NCBI GenBank assembly: GCA_016183985.1
Contig: JACPDN010000006.1
Location: 992,001 to 1,056,000 of the forward strand
Direction of reading: 5' to 3'
Source of the DNA: Pseudomonadota bacterium
GTDB taxonomy: Bacteria > Pseudomonadota > Alphaproteobacteria > Dongiales > Dongiaceae
DNA length: 64,000 nucleotides
The notes under the pieces were generated by a model. That model saw nothing but the letters and a program-made list of their open reading frames with translations, ran no database searches and had not been told where the DNA came from. The first letter of the stretch is position 1. Every line of letters starts with the position of its first letter. A program made the translations under genes and the position numbers. Below, one piece after another: positions 1 to 8,828 of this stretch.

Positions 1-1
1 C

Positions 2-490
2 GAGGAGGCGATCTATCTCACCAATCACGCGAGCAAAGTGACGCTGGTCCATCGCCGCGATCATCTGCGCGCCGAGAAGATCATGCAGGACCGCCTGTTC
101 CGCAACCCGAAGATCGAGGTGGTGTGGAATTCGGTGGTCGAGGAAGTGGTCGGCGACAGCGACCCCATCGGCGTCACCGGCGTCAAGGTGAAGAACGTCC
201 TCAACGGCGAGGTTACGACCATTCCGGCCGACGGCCTCTTCGTCGCCATCGGCCATTCGCCGGCGACCGCGCTCTTCAAGGGCAAGCTGGAGCTGGACAA
301 TGAGGGCTACCTCGTCACCAGGCCCGACAGCACCGCCACCAACATTCCGGGTGTCTTTGCCGCCGGCGACGTGAAGGACAAGGTCTTCCGCCAGGCGGTC
401 ACCGCCGCCGGCATGGGCTGCATGGCAGCGCTTGAGGCCGAACGCTTCATCGCCGCCCACGAACACGAAACTGCCCAGGCTGCCGAATAA
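2..490 (+). CDS. trxB: Thioredoxin reductase, C-terminal part (5' end outside window)
   Basis: The reading frame is open from base 2, so the N-terminal FAD domain and the redox-active CxxC lie upstream of the window. What remains is the end of the NADPH domain (VTLVHRRDHLRAEKIMQDR, with arginines that in this family bind the NADPH phosphate) and the C-terminal FAD-binding segment GVFAAGDVKDKVFRQA, typical of low-molecular-weight thioredoxin reductases. The enzyme passes electrons from NADPH through FAD to thioredoxin in the cytoplasm. Ferredoxin/flavodoxin-NADP reductase-like relatives share the fold, but the spacing of these motifs fits TrxB best. A LysR gene follows 90 bp downstream on the same strand. 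Confidence 0.9.
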   Translation, partial: EEAIYLTNHASKVTLVHRRDHLRAEKIMQDRLFRNPKIEVVWNSVVEEVVGDSDPIGVTGVKVKNVLNGEVTTIPADGLFVAIGHSPATALFKGKLELDNEGYLVTRPDSTATNIPGVFAAGDVKDKVFRQAVTAAGMGCMAALEAERFIAAHEHETAQAAE

Positions 491-580
491 GGCGGCTGCC
501 ACGCGGTGGCCGGGGGGCCGCCGGCATAGCTTTGAAAGGGGATGCCGGGTTTCGCGGACAACCGCCACCGGTGAAATCAA

Positions 581-1483
581 ATGTCGATGGATTGGGACAA
601 GCTCAGAATCTTCCACGCCGTGGCCGAAGCCGGCTCCTTCACCCATGCCGGTGAAGTGCTGAACCTCAGCCAGTCGGCGGTGTCGCGCCAGATCTCCTCG
701 CTGGAGGAGAGCCTCAACGTCGCCCTCTTCCATCGCCACGCCCGCGGCCTCATCCTCACCGAACAGGGCGAGCTGCTCTATCGCACCGCCCATGAAGTGT
801 TCTCGAAGCTCGCCATGGCCGAGGCACAATTGGCTGAATCGAAGGACCGCCCCAAGGGTCAGCTCAAGGTGACGGCGACCCAGGCTTTCGGCTCGTCCTG
901 GCTCACCCCCGTCCTCCTCGAATTCATCGACCTCTATCCCGATGTCGAAGTGGATCTGGTGCTTGAGGACCGCGAGCTCGATCTCTCGATGCGTGAAGCC
1001 GACGTCGCCATCCGCATGGCACCGCCGCGCCAGCCGGAACTGATCCAGCGCCATCTGATGACAGTGCATCTCAACATCTATGCCGCCCCTTCTTACCTGA
1101 AGCGCCACGGTATTCCGAAGGTGCCGGAGGATATCGACCAGCACCGCGTCATCGTCTATGGCAATGACATGCGCCCGCCGGTCGAGGATATCGATTGGTT
1201 GCTGCGCGCCGGCACGCGAAAGGACAAGCCGCGCCGGCCGATCCTGCGCGTCAATTCGGTCTACGCGATCCTACGCGCGGTACAATCGGGCCTAGGTCTC
1301 GCGAGCCTGCCGGAATTCATGATCACGGAAGGCACCAGTCTGGTGCGTGTGCTCCCAGAGCTCCAGGGCCCACGCATCGACGCCTATTTCGTCTATCCGG
1401 AAGAATTGCGGAATTCGAAGCGCATCCAGGTCTTCCGCGACTTCCTGCTGCGGAAGGTCGCCGAAAGCAAGATGCAGAGCTGA
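581..1483 (+). CDS. LysR-family transcriptional regulator
   Basis: This 300-residue protein has the usual LysR length. An N-terminal winged helix-turn-helix covers residues ~3-62 (FHAVAEAGSFTHAGEVLNLS then QSAVSRQISSLEE), followed by a linker helix and a two-lobe effector-binding domain from about residue 90. ATG codons at 581 and 587 are both possible starts, and neither has a strong ribosome binding site. It stands alone, 90 bp after trxB and convergent with the histidine phosphatase gene. Such regulators often control a neighbouring divergent gene, but there is none here, so the target and effector cannot be read from context. A redox link through trxB would be a guess. Confidence 0.9.
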   Translation: MSMDWDKLRIFHAVAEAGSFTHAGEVLNLSQSAVSRQISSLEESLNVALFHRHARGLILTEQGELLYRTAHEVFSKLAMAEAQLAESKDRPKGQLKVTATQAFGSSWLTPVLLEFIDLYPDVEVDLVLEDRELDLSMREADVAIRMAPPRQPELIQRHLMTVHLNIYAAPSYLKRHGIPKVPEDIDQHRVIVYGNDMRPPVEDIDWLLRAGTRKDKPRRPILRVNSVYAILRAVQSGLGLASLPEFMITEGTSLVRVLPELQGPRIDAYFVYPEELRNSKRIQVFRDFLLRKVAESKMQS

Positions 1484-1493
1484 AGCGGCGCCG

Positions 1494-2147
1494 CTACCAC
1501 CACCAACTGGGAACGGCAGCGTCCTCCCAGTCATCAAGTTCGAGCCGCGCCGCCACCGTGACGCCGCCCTTGCCGTCGGGTTTCAGCAGCGCCGCCTCGG
1601 CATAGCCGAGATCGACGCCGGTCAGTTCGCGCAGTTGGAAATCGCTGCCGACAATGACCGTGTTCGTTCCGGCCGGCACCGGTTCCTGCGCCAGCAGCCG
1701 CAGAAAATCGACGTCGAACAGGCGCGCATCGACCTGTGCGGCGCCAAAAGCCAGGATCGCCGTGTCGCGCGTGCGGCATTGGGCGCTGGCAATTACGCGC
1801 TCGACGGGGATTTTAAGCTGCCGCCAATATGCGCCAAGTTCGCGCGCCTGCTCCTGTCCCCGTGGCGTCAAATTGCGCTGGTTGCGACAATCGGCAAATT
1901 GCGCGGCGCTCGACCAGCGGTCGAGATTGTCGCGCGGTCCGCTGAAGCGCGCGGCATGGCGCAGATAGACGACGTGCCCGCCTTTTTGCAGCTCGGCGAT
2001 CGCACGGGCCTCATCGAGCTCTGCATCGATCGCCATCGCCGCACAGCCCAGCGCCAATAAGGCGGCAAGACCACCGAACAATCGAACAGGCCCGATCCAC
2101 CAGGGATCAGGCAGCCAGCGCCTAGGGACGGAACGAAGTAATGACAT
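1494..2147 (-). CDS. Membrane-anchored histidine phosphatase family protein
   Basis: Taken from the ATG at 2147 the protein has 217 residues. A hydrophobic segment at ~22-40 is probably an uncleaved anchor or signal peptide, followed by a histidine-phosphatase domain. The motif GGHVVYLRHAARFSG gives R63-H64, with Ala in place of the usual Gly of RHG. The segment RVIASAQCRTRDTA supplies the second conserved arginine region. The family includes phosphoglycerate mutase-like and SixA-like phosphatases; the substrate is unknown here. A GTG at 2204 would add 19 basic residues and cannot be excluded. The 3' end is convergent with the LysR gene, only 10 bp away. Confidence 0.75.
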   Translation of the reverse strand: MSLLRSVPRRWLPDPWWIGPVRLFGGLAALLALGCAAMAIDAELDEARAIAELQKGGHVVYLRHAARFSGPRDNLDRWSSAAQFADCRNQRNLTPRGQEQARELGAYWRQLKIPVERVIASAQCRTRDTAILAFGAAQVDARLFDVDFLRLLAQEPVPAGTNTVIVGSDFQLRELTGVDLGYAEAALLKPDGKGGVTVAARLELDDWEDAAVPSWWW

Positions 2148-2303
2148 GGGAGAAGCCGCTCGCGAGAAGAAACTGCATCGTTTCCTATCCCTCTTGCGTG
2201 ACACCAGGCTGACAGAACCGGGTCAAATCTCCGAGAGTGGAATTTTAATCCGCCGTAACGCGGCAAAAAATGAGGTCTTGGGTCGCGCGTTGACAGCTTT
2301 GCG

Positions 2304-2537
2304 TTAGGTTCTTAGACCCGCTGCCCGTGCATTCTTTTTGGCATCATTGATCGCCAGGATGGCGTGGAGCGCCGCAATGAGCCACAGCACGAAGCCGGGC
2401 GATCCGCCAAGGAACAGGCTGAAGATGAAAACCACCCAGGCGAGGATGTAGATCACCAGGTTGATGATTGCCTGAAACACCTTGCCATAGATCAGCAGGG
2501 CCAAGGGCGGCAAGACCAAGGCGACAAGGTAGATCAT
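2304..2537 (-). CDS. YqaE/Pmp3-like small membrane protein
   Basis: This 77-residue protein consists almost entirely of two hydrophobic helices. The first (LVALVLPPLALLIYG) contains the double proline typical of the Pmp3/YqaE family, and the second is WVVFIFSLFLGGSPGFVLWL. It ends with a short basic tail (AKKNARAAGLRT). Family members are stress-induced inner-membrane proteolipids thought to affect membrane potential; their biochemical role is unclear. The start at 2537 is chosen because the upstream in-frame extension is arginine/serine-rich and antisense to the OsmC gene. It lies downstream of the gntR-osmC pair, with two 11-bp direct repeats in between. Confidence 0.7.
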   Translation of the reverse strand: MIYLVALVLPPLALLIYGKVFQAIINLVIYILAWVVFIFSLFLGGSPGFVLWLIAALHAILAINDAKKNARAAGLRT

Positions 2538-2610
2538 AAGCGGTGACACTCCGTCAGAAAATTCGGCCGCCCTGTTAGATAGGCGGGCCGCGCTGGAGTG
2601 CAACCCCAGC

Positions 2611-2639
2611 GTCCCTAAATGGCCTTCCGTCCCTAAATG
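2611..2639. repeat. Two 11-bp direct repeats upstream of the YqaE-like gene
   Basis: GTCCCTAAATG occurs at 2611-2621 and again at 2629-2639, an 18-bp period. On the minus strand this reads CATTTAGGGAC twice, between the osmC stop and the YqaE-like start. It could be a tandem activator or regulator site, or chance; no cognate factor is identified. Confidence 0.4.
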
Positions 2640-2649
2640 CCTCATGCCT

Positions 2650-3105
2650 CTAAAGATTTGGGGCCATCTGGATGTCCGTCTTGACGGAATTGGCAATGAA
2701 GCACTGTTCATGCGCCGAGTTGTGCAGTTCCGCTTGCGTTGCGACGCTTGGCGGCTCCCCGGCATAGACGATGGTCGGATTGAGTTCGACGCGGCTGACA
2801 ATCAATTTTCCATCGACCATCTCCATGACACCGGTCGCATTGTCGGTATAGCTTTCGACGACGATCTGCTTGGGTGCCGCAAGCGAAAGAAAGGTCAACA
2901 TGTGGCAGCTGGAAATCGCCGCGATATAGGCCTCCTCCGGATCGACATTGGCTTCCACGGAATAAGGAAGCGGCACGATATGGGGGGACGCTGAGGCCGG
3001 CACGACTTGGCCGCCATCAAAGCGCCAAATGTGTGCGCGGCTGTAACGCTTGTCGGTGAAGACGGCACCTTCGCGTTCCCAATGCACCTCGACGGTCATT
3101 TTCAT
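2650..3105 (-). CDS. OsmC family protein (peroxiredoxin-like)
   Basis: This 151-residue protein has the OsmC/Ohr fold signature: C67 in AISSCHMLTFLS and C135 in AHEQCFIANS, the two cysteines that in this family reduce organic hydroperoxides using a dithiol cofactor. Conserved EAYIAAISSCHM precedes the first cysteine. The ATG at 3105 overlaps the stop of the upstream gntR-family gene (ATGA), and a GAGGAT ribosome binding site lies in the end of that gene, so the two are translationally coupled. Context suggests the FCD regulator controls this protein, perhaps in response to an organic acid or peroxide. It belongs to the general OsmC group rather than classical Ohr; substrate is unknown. Confidence 0.85.
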   Translation of the reverse strand: MKMTVEVHWEREGAVFTDKRYSRAHIWRFDGGQVVPASASPHIVPLPYSVEANVDPEEAYIAAISSCHMLTFLSLAAPKQIVVESYTDNATGVMEMVDGKLIVSRVELNPTIVYAGEPPSVATQAELHNSAHEQCFIANSVKTDIQMAPNL

Positions 3106-3731
3106 GGCATATCCTCTGTCGGAATGGAAAGAAGCCTTGCAGTCGTTTGCGTGAGGTGGCGGCGAAGATGCTCTATCGCCGCGCCGAAATTCCGGCTCGC
3201 GCAAGCAGCGATGATCGCGGCATGTTCCTCATAGAAATCGGTACGCTCCTGGGTGCCACGCTTTTGATGAAGGCAGGCCCGCCTGGCTTCTCCTCGCAGC
3301 GCCGCCAAGGTTCCCAGCAGCCGCGTGTTCTTGCACCCGCTGTAGAGGGTCAGATGGAATTGCTGGTCGAGTTCCAGGATCTTCGCCGGATCGTATTCTG
3401 CGAACAGATCTTCGTTGAGCCTCTCCGCCGTCCGCAGGGCGGAAGACGAGAGCAAGGGCGCCGATTGCTCCAGGGCAGCGGCCTCCAGAATTGCTCGAAG
3501 CTCGGAAAGCTCGGTCGCCTCCCGTTCGGAGAAGATGGCCACCGCCAGGCTGCGATCGGGACGCCGCACGACCAGGCCACGCCCGAGCAGCCGGTCCAGG
3601 GCCTGCCGGACGGGCTGGCGGCTCACTCCGAAACGCAGGGCGATCAATTCCTGCTTCAGAACGGAGCCCGGCGCCAATTCGCCTCGCTCGATCTGGTCCT
3701 GCAGCTCGTTGAAGATTGACTTTGGATCCAT
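3102..3731 (-). CDS. GntR-family regulator, FCD (FadR) subfamily
   Basis: This 209-residue protein has an N-terminal winged helix (ALRFGVSRQPVRQALDRLLGRG, residues ~30-55) and an all-helical FCD ligand domain. The domain carries the expected metal/ligand-type residues in LDQQFHLTLYSGCKN and the later EEHAAIIAACASRN region. The ATG at 3731 sits inside a perfect 24-bp palindrome and only a few bases after a plausible -10, so it is probably translated from a leaderless or nearly leaderless message. A TTG at 3767 would be an alternative start, but it overlaps the -35 element. It forms an overlapping pair with osmC and very likely represses itself. Known FCD ligands are small carboxylates; the ligand here is unknown. 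Confidence 0.88.
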   Translation of the reverse strand: MDPKSIFNELQDQIERGELAPGSVLKQELIALRFGVSRQPVRQALDRLLGRGLVVRRPDRSLAVAIFSEREATELSELRAILEAAALEQSAPLLSSSALRTAERLNEDLFAEYDPAKILELDQQFHLTLYSGCKNTRLLGTLAALRGEARRACLHQKRGTQERTDFYEEHAAIIAACASRNFGAAIEHLRRHLTQTTARLLSIPTEDMP

Positions 3732-3767
3732 GGATCCAAAGTATGATGCAATCTCGGAACGCGTCAA
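3719..3767 (-). promoter_or_regulatory. Promoter and palindromic GntR operator over the gntR start codon
   Basis: Bases 3719-3742 form a perfect 24-bp inverted repeat with half-site ACTTTGGATCCA. It contains the internal near-repeat TGGATCCA/TGGATCCA and covers the start codon at 3731-3729. On the minus strand, TTGACG (3767-3762) and CATACT (3745-3740) are separated by 16 bp, placing the predicted transcription start at about 3733. The arrangement indicates steric autorepression. The -10/-35 assignment is my reading; no mapped start is available. Confidence 0.65.
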
Positions 3768-4139
3768 GCGTCATTCCCCACCCCTTCATGCGCGAGCTAC
3801 CTGAGGGTATTTCTGCCTAGAAAAAAGACGCTGCAATGCAGCAAAATCAGGCATTTATGCGCCCAGGCGACATGTGCGTCGCGCCTTGAAAACCCTGCCG
3901 ACTCGATAGAGAAATCAAGCTTGCAACAGTGCGCGCGCTGTCAGAGACCCGCGAAAAGTGCAATCGCGAGCCCTGCGACAGATTCGCACGAGCTCGACTT
4001 CGGCAGCGCAGCAATTGGACTAAATATATGAAAAACAAAGCTTAGTTCGATATGCAGCCAATGCATGCCGCGTCTGTGAATTTGACTCTGGTGGCCACCG
4101 CCAATTCCTCTATTCTGCGCCTGTGCCGGGCAGCCACAC
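3768..4139. other. Intergenic stretch without a recognisable gene
   Basis: Between the gntR promoter and the candidate small-RNA promoter I see no reading frame with coding character on either strand and no strong hairpin. Short open frames here have no ribosome binding site or recognisable protein. The stretch is more AT-rich than the flanking genes. Confidence 0.5.
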
Positions 4140-4185
4140 TGTTGCAAAGATGCAACAAACGGAACGTTTCATTCCGGTGGGGGTT
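4140..4185 (+). promoter_or_regulatory. Inverted repeat and EcfG-like promoter ahead of the candidate small RNA
   Basis: TGTTGCA-AAGA-TGCAACA (4140-4157) is a perfect 7-bp inverted repeat. Directly after it, GGAAC (4161-4165) is followed after 16 bp by GGTT (4182-4185). The alphaproteobacterial general-stress sigma factor EcfG/SigT recognises GGAAC-N16/17-CGTT, so this matches at all but one defined base. Transcription would start near 4192 and run into the hairpin array. Confidence 0.45.
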
Positions 4186-4191
4186 GAATGG

Positions 4192-4368
4192 TCACAATGG
4201 CGCCTTAAATGGCAGACATGGTGATCACGGATCACAGAGTTTCGAAGCGATAGCTTCACATCGAATTCGGGCGCGACGCCCGGATGGGGTCTTCGGACCC
4301 TACGTCTCCCAGACGTAAAGCCTCCCTGTTTAACTTGCCGGGCCCTCGTGGCCCGGCGATTTTCTTTT
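4192..4368 (+). ncRNA. Candidate small RNA: five hairpins plus intrinsic terminator
   Basis: The plus strand holds six consecutive hairpins with almost no gaps. They are GTGATC-acg-GATCAC (4221-4235), GAAGC-gata-GCTTC (4244-4257), CGGGCG-cga-CGCCCG (4268-4282), GGGTC-ttcg-GACCC (4287-4300, a stable UUCG tetraloop), ACGTCT-ccc-AGACGT (4302-4316) and GCCGGGCC-ctcgt-GGCCCGGC (4337-4357). The last is followed by a T-rich tail (4359-4368), making a good intrinsic terminator. The loop TCTCCCA and the single-stranded CCTCCCT (4321-4327) are C-rich and could pair with ribosome binding sites, as in several alphaproteobacterial sRNAs. No protein is encoded. The family is not identified; a GsrN-like general-stress sRNA is one hypothesis. 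The 5' end is inferred from the upstream promoter match. Confidence 0.55.
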
Positions 4369-4402
4369 GGGGCTCCTTCTTCCCGGGATGCTTTGGCAAC
4401 GC

Positions 4403-5218
4403 CTACTGGCTCTGCCAGGCCTTGATTGCCTCGGCGATCAGCCCATCCATGGTCTTCTCATCTCGGAATTTCAGCATCGCCTTGGCGAGCTTACCGCGCA
4501 ACTCGCCGGTATTGCAGGCGGAGCGGTGTGAGAGGGTGAGGTAGAGATCCTCGTTGCTGATCGAGGTCTCCGCTTCCTTGAGATCTGTGATGCCGAGGCG
4601 CGCCGCGAAGGCGCGGGCGGGGGCGTCTTCATAGACGAGATAATCGGCCCGACCATGCGCCAGGAGCTGCAGCGCATTGTCGAGCTTGCCGACCTCCTCG
4701 ATCTTGAGGTTCTGCTTGGCGTATTGGTCGAAGGCTTCGCCGAAGCTGTTGTTGATGACGGTGACACCGTCATGCCCGGCCAGGTTTGCCCATTCGGCAT
4801 AGTTGAGCGTGCTATCGGCGCGCGTAATGACGACCGAGCGTGTCGTGGCAATGATCGGGTGAACGTAGTCCATGTATTCAAGACGCGCCTGGGTCAGGAA
4901 CGCGCCGGCGATGAGGTCGATACGGCCGTTTTTCATCTCCTCCTGGACCCGCGCCCAGGAGCCGATGTAGCGCACCTCGATCGGAATGCCGATCTCGTTC
5001 GCCAGCAGCGACATCAGCGCGGCATTGGCGCCGATCAAGTGGTCGCCATTTGCCGGATCGGGCCACAGATAGGGTGGATATTCTGGATTGCCGGAGGCGA
5101 CGAGACTCTTGCAGGCTTGCGCATCGGCTGCCTGACCGAAGAATGACGATAGTGCCAGCGCGGCAACGAAACAGGCCGGACGCCAGCGCCGCCAGCCTGA
5201 CTGAAGCTTCTGCGCCAT
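4403..5218 (-). CDS. Periplasmic solute-binding protein, family 3 (amino-acid type)
   Basis: This 271-residue protein has a signal peptide (RPACFVAALALSSFFGQAADA, cleavage near residue 34) and an SBP_bac_3 domain. Visible are the N-terminal GNPEYPPYLW strand, the hinge region LIAGAFLTQARLEYMDYVHP, and the second-lobe motif NLAGHDGVTVINNSFGEAF. The ATG at 5218 is preceded by a very strong GGGGGAGGAGGGG Shine-Dalgarno. No permease or ATPase genes adjoin it, so it may serve a transporter encoded elsewhere or act as a sensor-type binding protein. The ligand is probably a polar amino acid or related small molecule; sequence does not settle which. Confidence 0.82.
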   Translation of the reverse strand: MAQKLQSGWRRWRPACFVAALALSSFFGQAADAQACKSLVASGNPEYPPYLWPDPANGDHLIGANAALMSLLANEIGIPIEVRYIGSWARVQEEMKNGRIDLIAGAFLTQARLEYMDYVHPIIATTRSVVITRADSTLNYAEWANLAGHDGVTVINNSFGEAFDQYAKQNLKIEEVGKLDNALQLLAHGRADYLVYEDAPARAFAARLGITDLKEAETSISNEDLYLTLSHRSACNTGELRGKLAKAMLKFRDEKTMDGLIAEAIKAWQSQ

Positions 5219-5477
5219 CGAACCCCTCCTCCCCCAACCGCCGACTTTCAGTCTAAGCAAGCAATCGCATTTAGAAAATCCCATTCTCCGCCTTCCTCAT
5301 CCCTGAGCTGCAGCGCAGCATGGCCACCCGCGATGCGACAACACGTCATGATTGTAGCGGCGAGCAGTGTTCCATCAGCGCAGTAGCCCTGCATTCATGG
5401 CGCTGGCACCCATCACCCACTTCCGGCAGTGTGCCGCGCCTGCCAGCGCACCAAATGCGCTGCGGGGTTTCACATCA

Positions 5478-6668
5478 ATGGGGCAACGCAACGTCGTGAC
5501 CGATCACACCACATCCGACACCATCAACTGGCGCAATCTCATCGCCGCCTGCGCGGCCGTGTGCGTTTTCGCCTTTTCGCTGGGCGAGATGTTTCCGCTG
5601 CTGGCACTCACCATGCGCAGCTGGGGAGTCAGCGAGACGGTGAACAGCCTCAATGCGGCCATGGCACCGGTGGGAATCCTCATCGCCGGCCTGATCATCC
5701 CCAAACTGTCACACAGCTTCGGCGCCAAGCGCGTCGCCATTTTCATGGCACTGGCGACCGGAAGCGTATTCCTGCTCTATCCCACGTTCCCGAGCCTCCT
5801 TGCCTGGTTTCCCTTGCGCCTCGCACAGGGGATTTTCGTCGCCACGCTCTTTGCCTTGAGCGAGGCCTGGGTGCTCGCCAACGCTTCGGGCCGAGCACGC
5901 GGCCGCGTCGTCGGCATTTATGCAACTTGCATCTCGGCAACTTTCGGTGTCGGTCCGATCATCGTCGCCTGGAGCGGCATCGGCAGCTACCTGCCGTTTG
6001 CCATCGGCGCCATTGTGCTTTGCCTGGCCACAATCCCGATTTCGCGCGTATCGACCGATGCCGCCGGCGGCAATGAGGACGATCCGCATGTCTCGATCTT
6101 CGCTTTCTTCTCCAAGGCACCGCTGCTGCTGATTGCCATCGGCGTCCACGCCATGTTCGACGGCGGCATGCTGGCGCTCCTTGCAGTCTATGGCGCGCAG
6201 ATGGGCATGAGCGAAGGTGTGGCAGCCCTCACCATCACCGCCTTGTCCCTGGGGAACGTCTTCTTCCAGATCCCGATCGGCTGGATCGCCGACCATACGT
6301 CAAAGCGCAAGACGATGATCGGCTGCTTCGTGACCGCGGCCCTCTGTCTTGCGCTGTTGCCATTTACGATAACCACGATCTTCGTCTGGCCGCTGATCAT
6401 GGTCAGCGGTGCCGCCGGCTTCGGCATCTACACAGTGGGCCTCTCCGAACTCGGCGACCGTTTCCGTGGGCCCGATCTCATCGCCGGCACCTCGGCCTTT
6501 TCCACTATGTGGGGTTTCGGCGCTCTCCTCGGCTCCGTGCTCTGCGGCGTCGCCATGGACCTCTTCGGCCCCCACGGCTTCCCCGCCGTGCTGTTCCTGG
6601 CCTTCTCCGCCTTCATCGCCGTCCAGGCCGTGCGCAGCTATCGGCAGGCGGGAAGAGTGGCGGCGTAA
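5478..6668 (+). CDS. Major facilitator superfamily transporter
   Basis: This 396-residue protein has about twelve membrane segments, starting with [20 protein letters not shown] and ending with [18 protein letters not shown]. The loop after segment 2 ([14 protein letters not shown]) and the central loop after segment 8 ([18 protein letters not shown]) carry the MFS motif-A pattern G-x3-D-x3-K/R. It resembles the YcaD/MFS_1 type group; the substrate is unknown. The ATG at 5478 is preferred because the membrane domain starts soon after it. A GTG at 5367 and an ATG at 5397 would add an unlikely N-terminal stretch. A hairpin with a T-run follows the stop. Confidence 0.82.
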   Translation: MGQRNVVTDHTTSDTINWRNLIAACAAVCVFAFSLGEMFPLLALTMRSWGVSETVNSLNAAMAPVGILIAGLIIPKLSHSFGAKRVAIFMALATGSVFLLYPTFPSLLAWFPLRLAQGIFVATLFALSEAWVLANASGRARGRVVGIYATCISATFGVGPIIVAWSGIGSYLPFAIGAIVLCLATIPISRVSTDAAGGNEDDPHVSIFAFFSKAPLLLIAIGVHAMFDGGMLALLAVYGAQMGMSEGVAALTITALSLGNVFFQIPIGWIADHTSKRKTMIGCFVTAALCLALLPFTITTIFVWPLIMVSGAAGFGIYTVGLSELGDRFRGPDLIAGTSAFSTMWGFGALLGSVLCGVAMDLFGPHGFPAVLFLAFSAFIAVQAVRSYRQAGRVAA

Positions 6669-6670
6669 AC

Positions 6671-6721
6671 GGCCCTCACCCCGCTTGCGGAGAGAGAGGT
6701 TGGGGTGCGGGGCCTTTTCTT
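6671..6721 (+). terminator. Intrinsic terminator after the MFS gene, made from a CCTCACCCCG repeat
   Basis: GGCCCTCACCCC (6671-6682) pairs, with one bulge, with GGGGTGCGGGGCC (6702-6714), followed by TTTTCTT (6715-6721). The CCTCACCCCG core recurs at 12595-12604, so this looks like an interspersed palindromic repeat serving as a terminator between two convergent genes. Confidence 0.65.
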
Positions 6722-8828
6722 ACGCGCTCTTCACGCCTTCCAGGAAGTGCTGCACATGCTTGCGCAGCGCGTCGGATTTGTCGGTGAGTTCCTTGGCAGC
6801 GCTCAGCACCTCCTGCGCGGCGACACCCGTCATGTCGGCGGCCTGGTTGACGCCTGAGATGTTGACATTCACCTGGTTGGTACCGTCTGCCGCCTCCTGC
6901 ACGTTGCGGGCGATTTCTTGCGTCGCCGCCCCCTGCTCCACCACGGCCGAGGCGATGGTGCCGACGATCTCGTTGATGCTGGAGACCGTGCCGGCGATTG
7001 AGCGGATGGCGCTGACCGCCTCCGAGGTCGCGTTCTGCACCGCCTGGATCTGCCCAGCGATTTCGTCGGTGGCATTTCCGGTTTGTGTGGCGAGATTCTT
7101 CACCTCGGAAGCCACGACCGCAAAGCCCTTGCCGGCATCGCCGGCCCTGGCCGCTTCGATCGTCGCGTTGAGGGCCAGCAGATTGGTCTGCCCGGCGATA
7201 TCGTTGATGAGCTGGACCACCGCACCGATCTTGTCGGCAGCGGCATAAAGGCCCTCAACCAGCTGATTGGTGGCGCTGGCCTGGGCGGCCGCGTCGCTGG
7301 CGATGCGCGAGCATTCATTGACCTGGCGCGAGATTTCGGCCACCGAGGCATTGAGCTCTTCCGTCGCCGAGGCCACCGTCTGCACATTGGTCGTCGCCTC
7401 TGCCGAAGCCGTCGCCACGGCACCGGCGCGGGCCGAGGTGTCGCTCGCCGTCTCGGTCATGGAATTGGCGGTGCCCTGCATGCGCTGGGCGGCATTGGCG
7501 ACCGTTTCCAGAACCTCGCTCACTGCCGCTTCGAAATTCTCGGTGAGGCTGTTGATCTTTTTCACGCGCGCCTCGCGGCGCGCCTGCGAGGCTGCTTCCT
7601 TGGCGGCAAGGTCGCGTGCCTGGATCATGCCATCCTTGAAGACGCTGACGGCCTGCGCCATCGCGCCGATCTCGTTCTTCAGTTCGGTATCCGGGATCGC
7701 AACTTCCAGATTCCCGCTGGAAAGCTCGCCCATCACCGCCGTCATGCGGCCGATGGGACGTGATGTGACGCGGATGATCCAGAAGGCGATGCCGAAACCG
7801 GCGATCAGGCCGACCAGCAGCAGGATCAGCATCACGACCTGCAGATTGCGCGCAGCCGACAGGGCGCTGCCGCCATCGCTGCTGAGCAAGCTCACCTGCC
7901 GGTCCACGAGGCCGCCGCGCCGCACACCATCGTCGCCGCGCGTACCCGAAAGCAGATCGAGAATCTGGTTGGCCTGCGGTGTGACCGTGCCGTTGAGTTG
8001 CTCCTGGGCAAGGTTCCAGCTCGGCGATTTGCGGATCTCGATCATCTGCGCCGGCAGCGGGGTGAACTTCTCGTAGCTCGATTTCAGCGTGGCGAAGGCC
8101 GATTTCTGGCCCACCGTGAAAAGGGAGGCCATCTTCTCGATCGTCTTCAGACGGCTGCCGCTCATCTTGAAGTTTTTATCGGCCTCTTTCTGGAACTGCT
8201 CGTTGCCGGTCATCACCATGGCGCGAAGCGAGGCTTGCGCCAGCGAGAAGGCGTTGCGCAAATCGGAGAGCGCGATGAGGAGCTCCTTGCGCTCTTCCGT
8301 CGCGGCTTGTGCGAACTCCTCATTCATCATGCCGGAGACGCTTTTGACGATGGTCTGGATCAGCTTCTCACCCTGCTCGTTCATCAGCTTCAAGGCCGGC
8401 TGCTCATCCTTGCTGTTGGCAAGTGCCTCGGCCTTCCCTTGCGCCTCGGCAAAGGCGGTAAGCAGCGTCTTCACTTGATTCCAATCGTCCTGGTCCTTGG
8501 CGATATCCCATTGGGCAGCCAGCGCATCGATCTGCTGCACATTGGCGTTGATCTGGGTCCAGACATCGGCACGGTCCTGCTTGAAGACCGCGTTGCCGGT
8601 CAGCATCCAGTCGCGCAAGGAGGTCAGCGAGTTCTGCACATTGGCGACCAGCGCGTTCCCCGCAGTCGTCGTCGGCAGGCGTTCGGCCACCATGCGCTGG
8701 GTGATGTCGGCATTGGAGCGCACCTGCCAGAAATTGACGGCGATGACGATGACCAGCAGTGCTGAAACGCTGCTGAAGCCGACCAGCAGCCAGGTGCGTA
8801 TACGGAAATTCGCCAGCCAGTCGAGCAT
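6720..8828 (-). CDS. Methyl-accepting chemotaxis protein
   Basis: This 702-residue transducer has TM1 at ~12-33 ([20 protein letters not shown]), a ~300-residue all-helical periplasmic domain of the four-helix/bimodular type, and TM2 ([19 protein letters not shown]). A HAMP domain follows ([20 protein letters not shown]), then a cytoplasmic signalling rod with the invariant tip region ([30 protein letters not shown]). It senses a ligand outside the inner membrane and controls CheA. The C-terminus ([15 protein letters not shown]) lacks a CheR-tethering pentapeptide. It is transcribed alone; no che genes are in the window. A second, distinct receptor lies at 23749-25836. Confidence 0.95.
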   Translation of the reverse strand: MLDWLANFRIRTWLLVGFSSVSALLVIVIAVNFWQVRSNADITQRMVAERLPTTTAGNALVANVQNSLTSLRDWMLTGNAVFKQDRADVWTQINANVQQIDALAAQWDIAKDQDDWNQVKTLLTAFAEAQGKAEALANSKDEQPALKLMNEQGEKLIQTIVKSVSGMMNEEFAQAATEERKELLIALSDLRNAFSLAQASLRAMVMTGNEQFQKEADKNFKMSGSRLKTIEKMASLFTVGQKSAFATLKSSYEKFTPLPAQMIEIRKSPSWNLAQEQLNGTVTPQANQILDLLSGTRGDDGVRRGGLVDRQVSLLSSDGGSALSAARNLQVVMLILLLVGLIAGFGIAFWIIRVTSRPIGRMTAVMGELSSGNLEVAIPDTELKNEIGAMAQAVSVFKDGMIQARDLAAKEAASQARREARVKKINSLTENFEAAVSEVLETVANAAQRMQGTANSMTETASDTSARAGAVATASAEATTNVQTVASATEELNASVAEISRQVNECSRIASDAAAQASATNQLVEGLYAAADKIGAVVQLINDIAGQTNLLALNATIEAARAGDAGKGFAVVASEVKNLATQTGNATDEIAGQIQAVQNATSEAVSAIRSIAGTVSSINEIVGTIASAVVEQGAATQEIARNVQEAADGTNQVNVNISGVNQAADMTGVAAQEVLSAAKELTDKSDALRKHVQHFLEGVKSA

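Noticed and set aside
4052-4318. 88-codon open frame across the candidate small RNA
   Set aside because: No ribosome binding site, no protein family features, and the region is better explained by hairpins.
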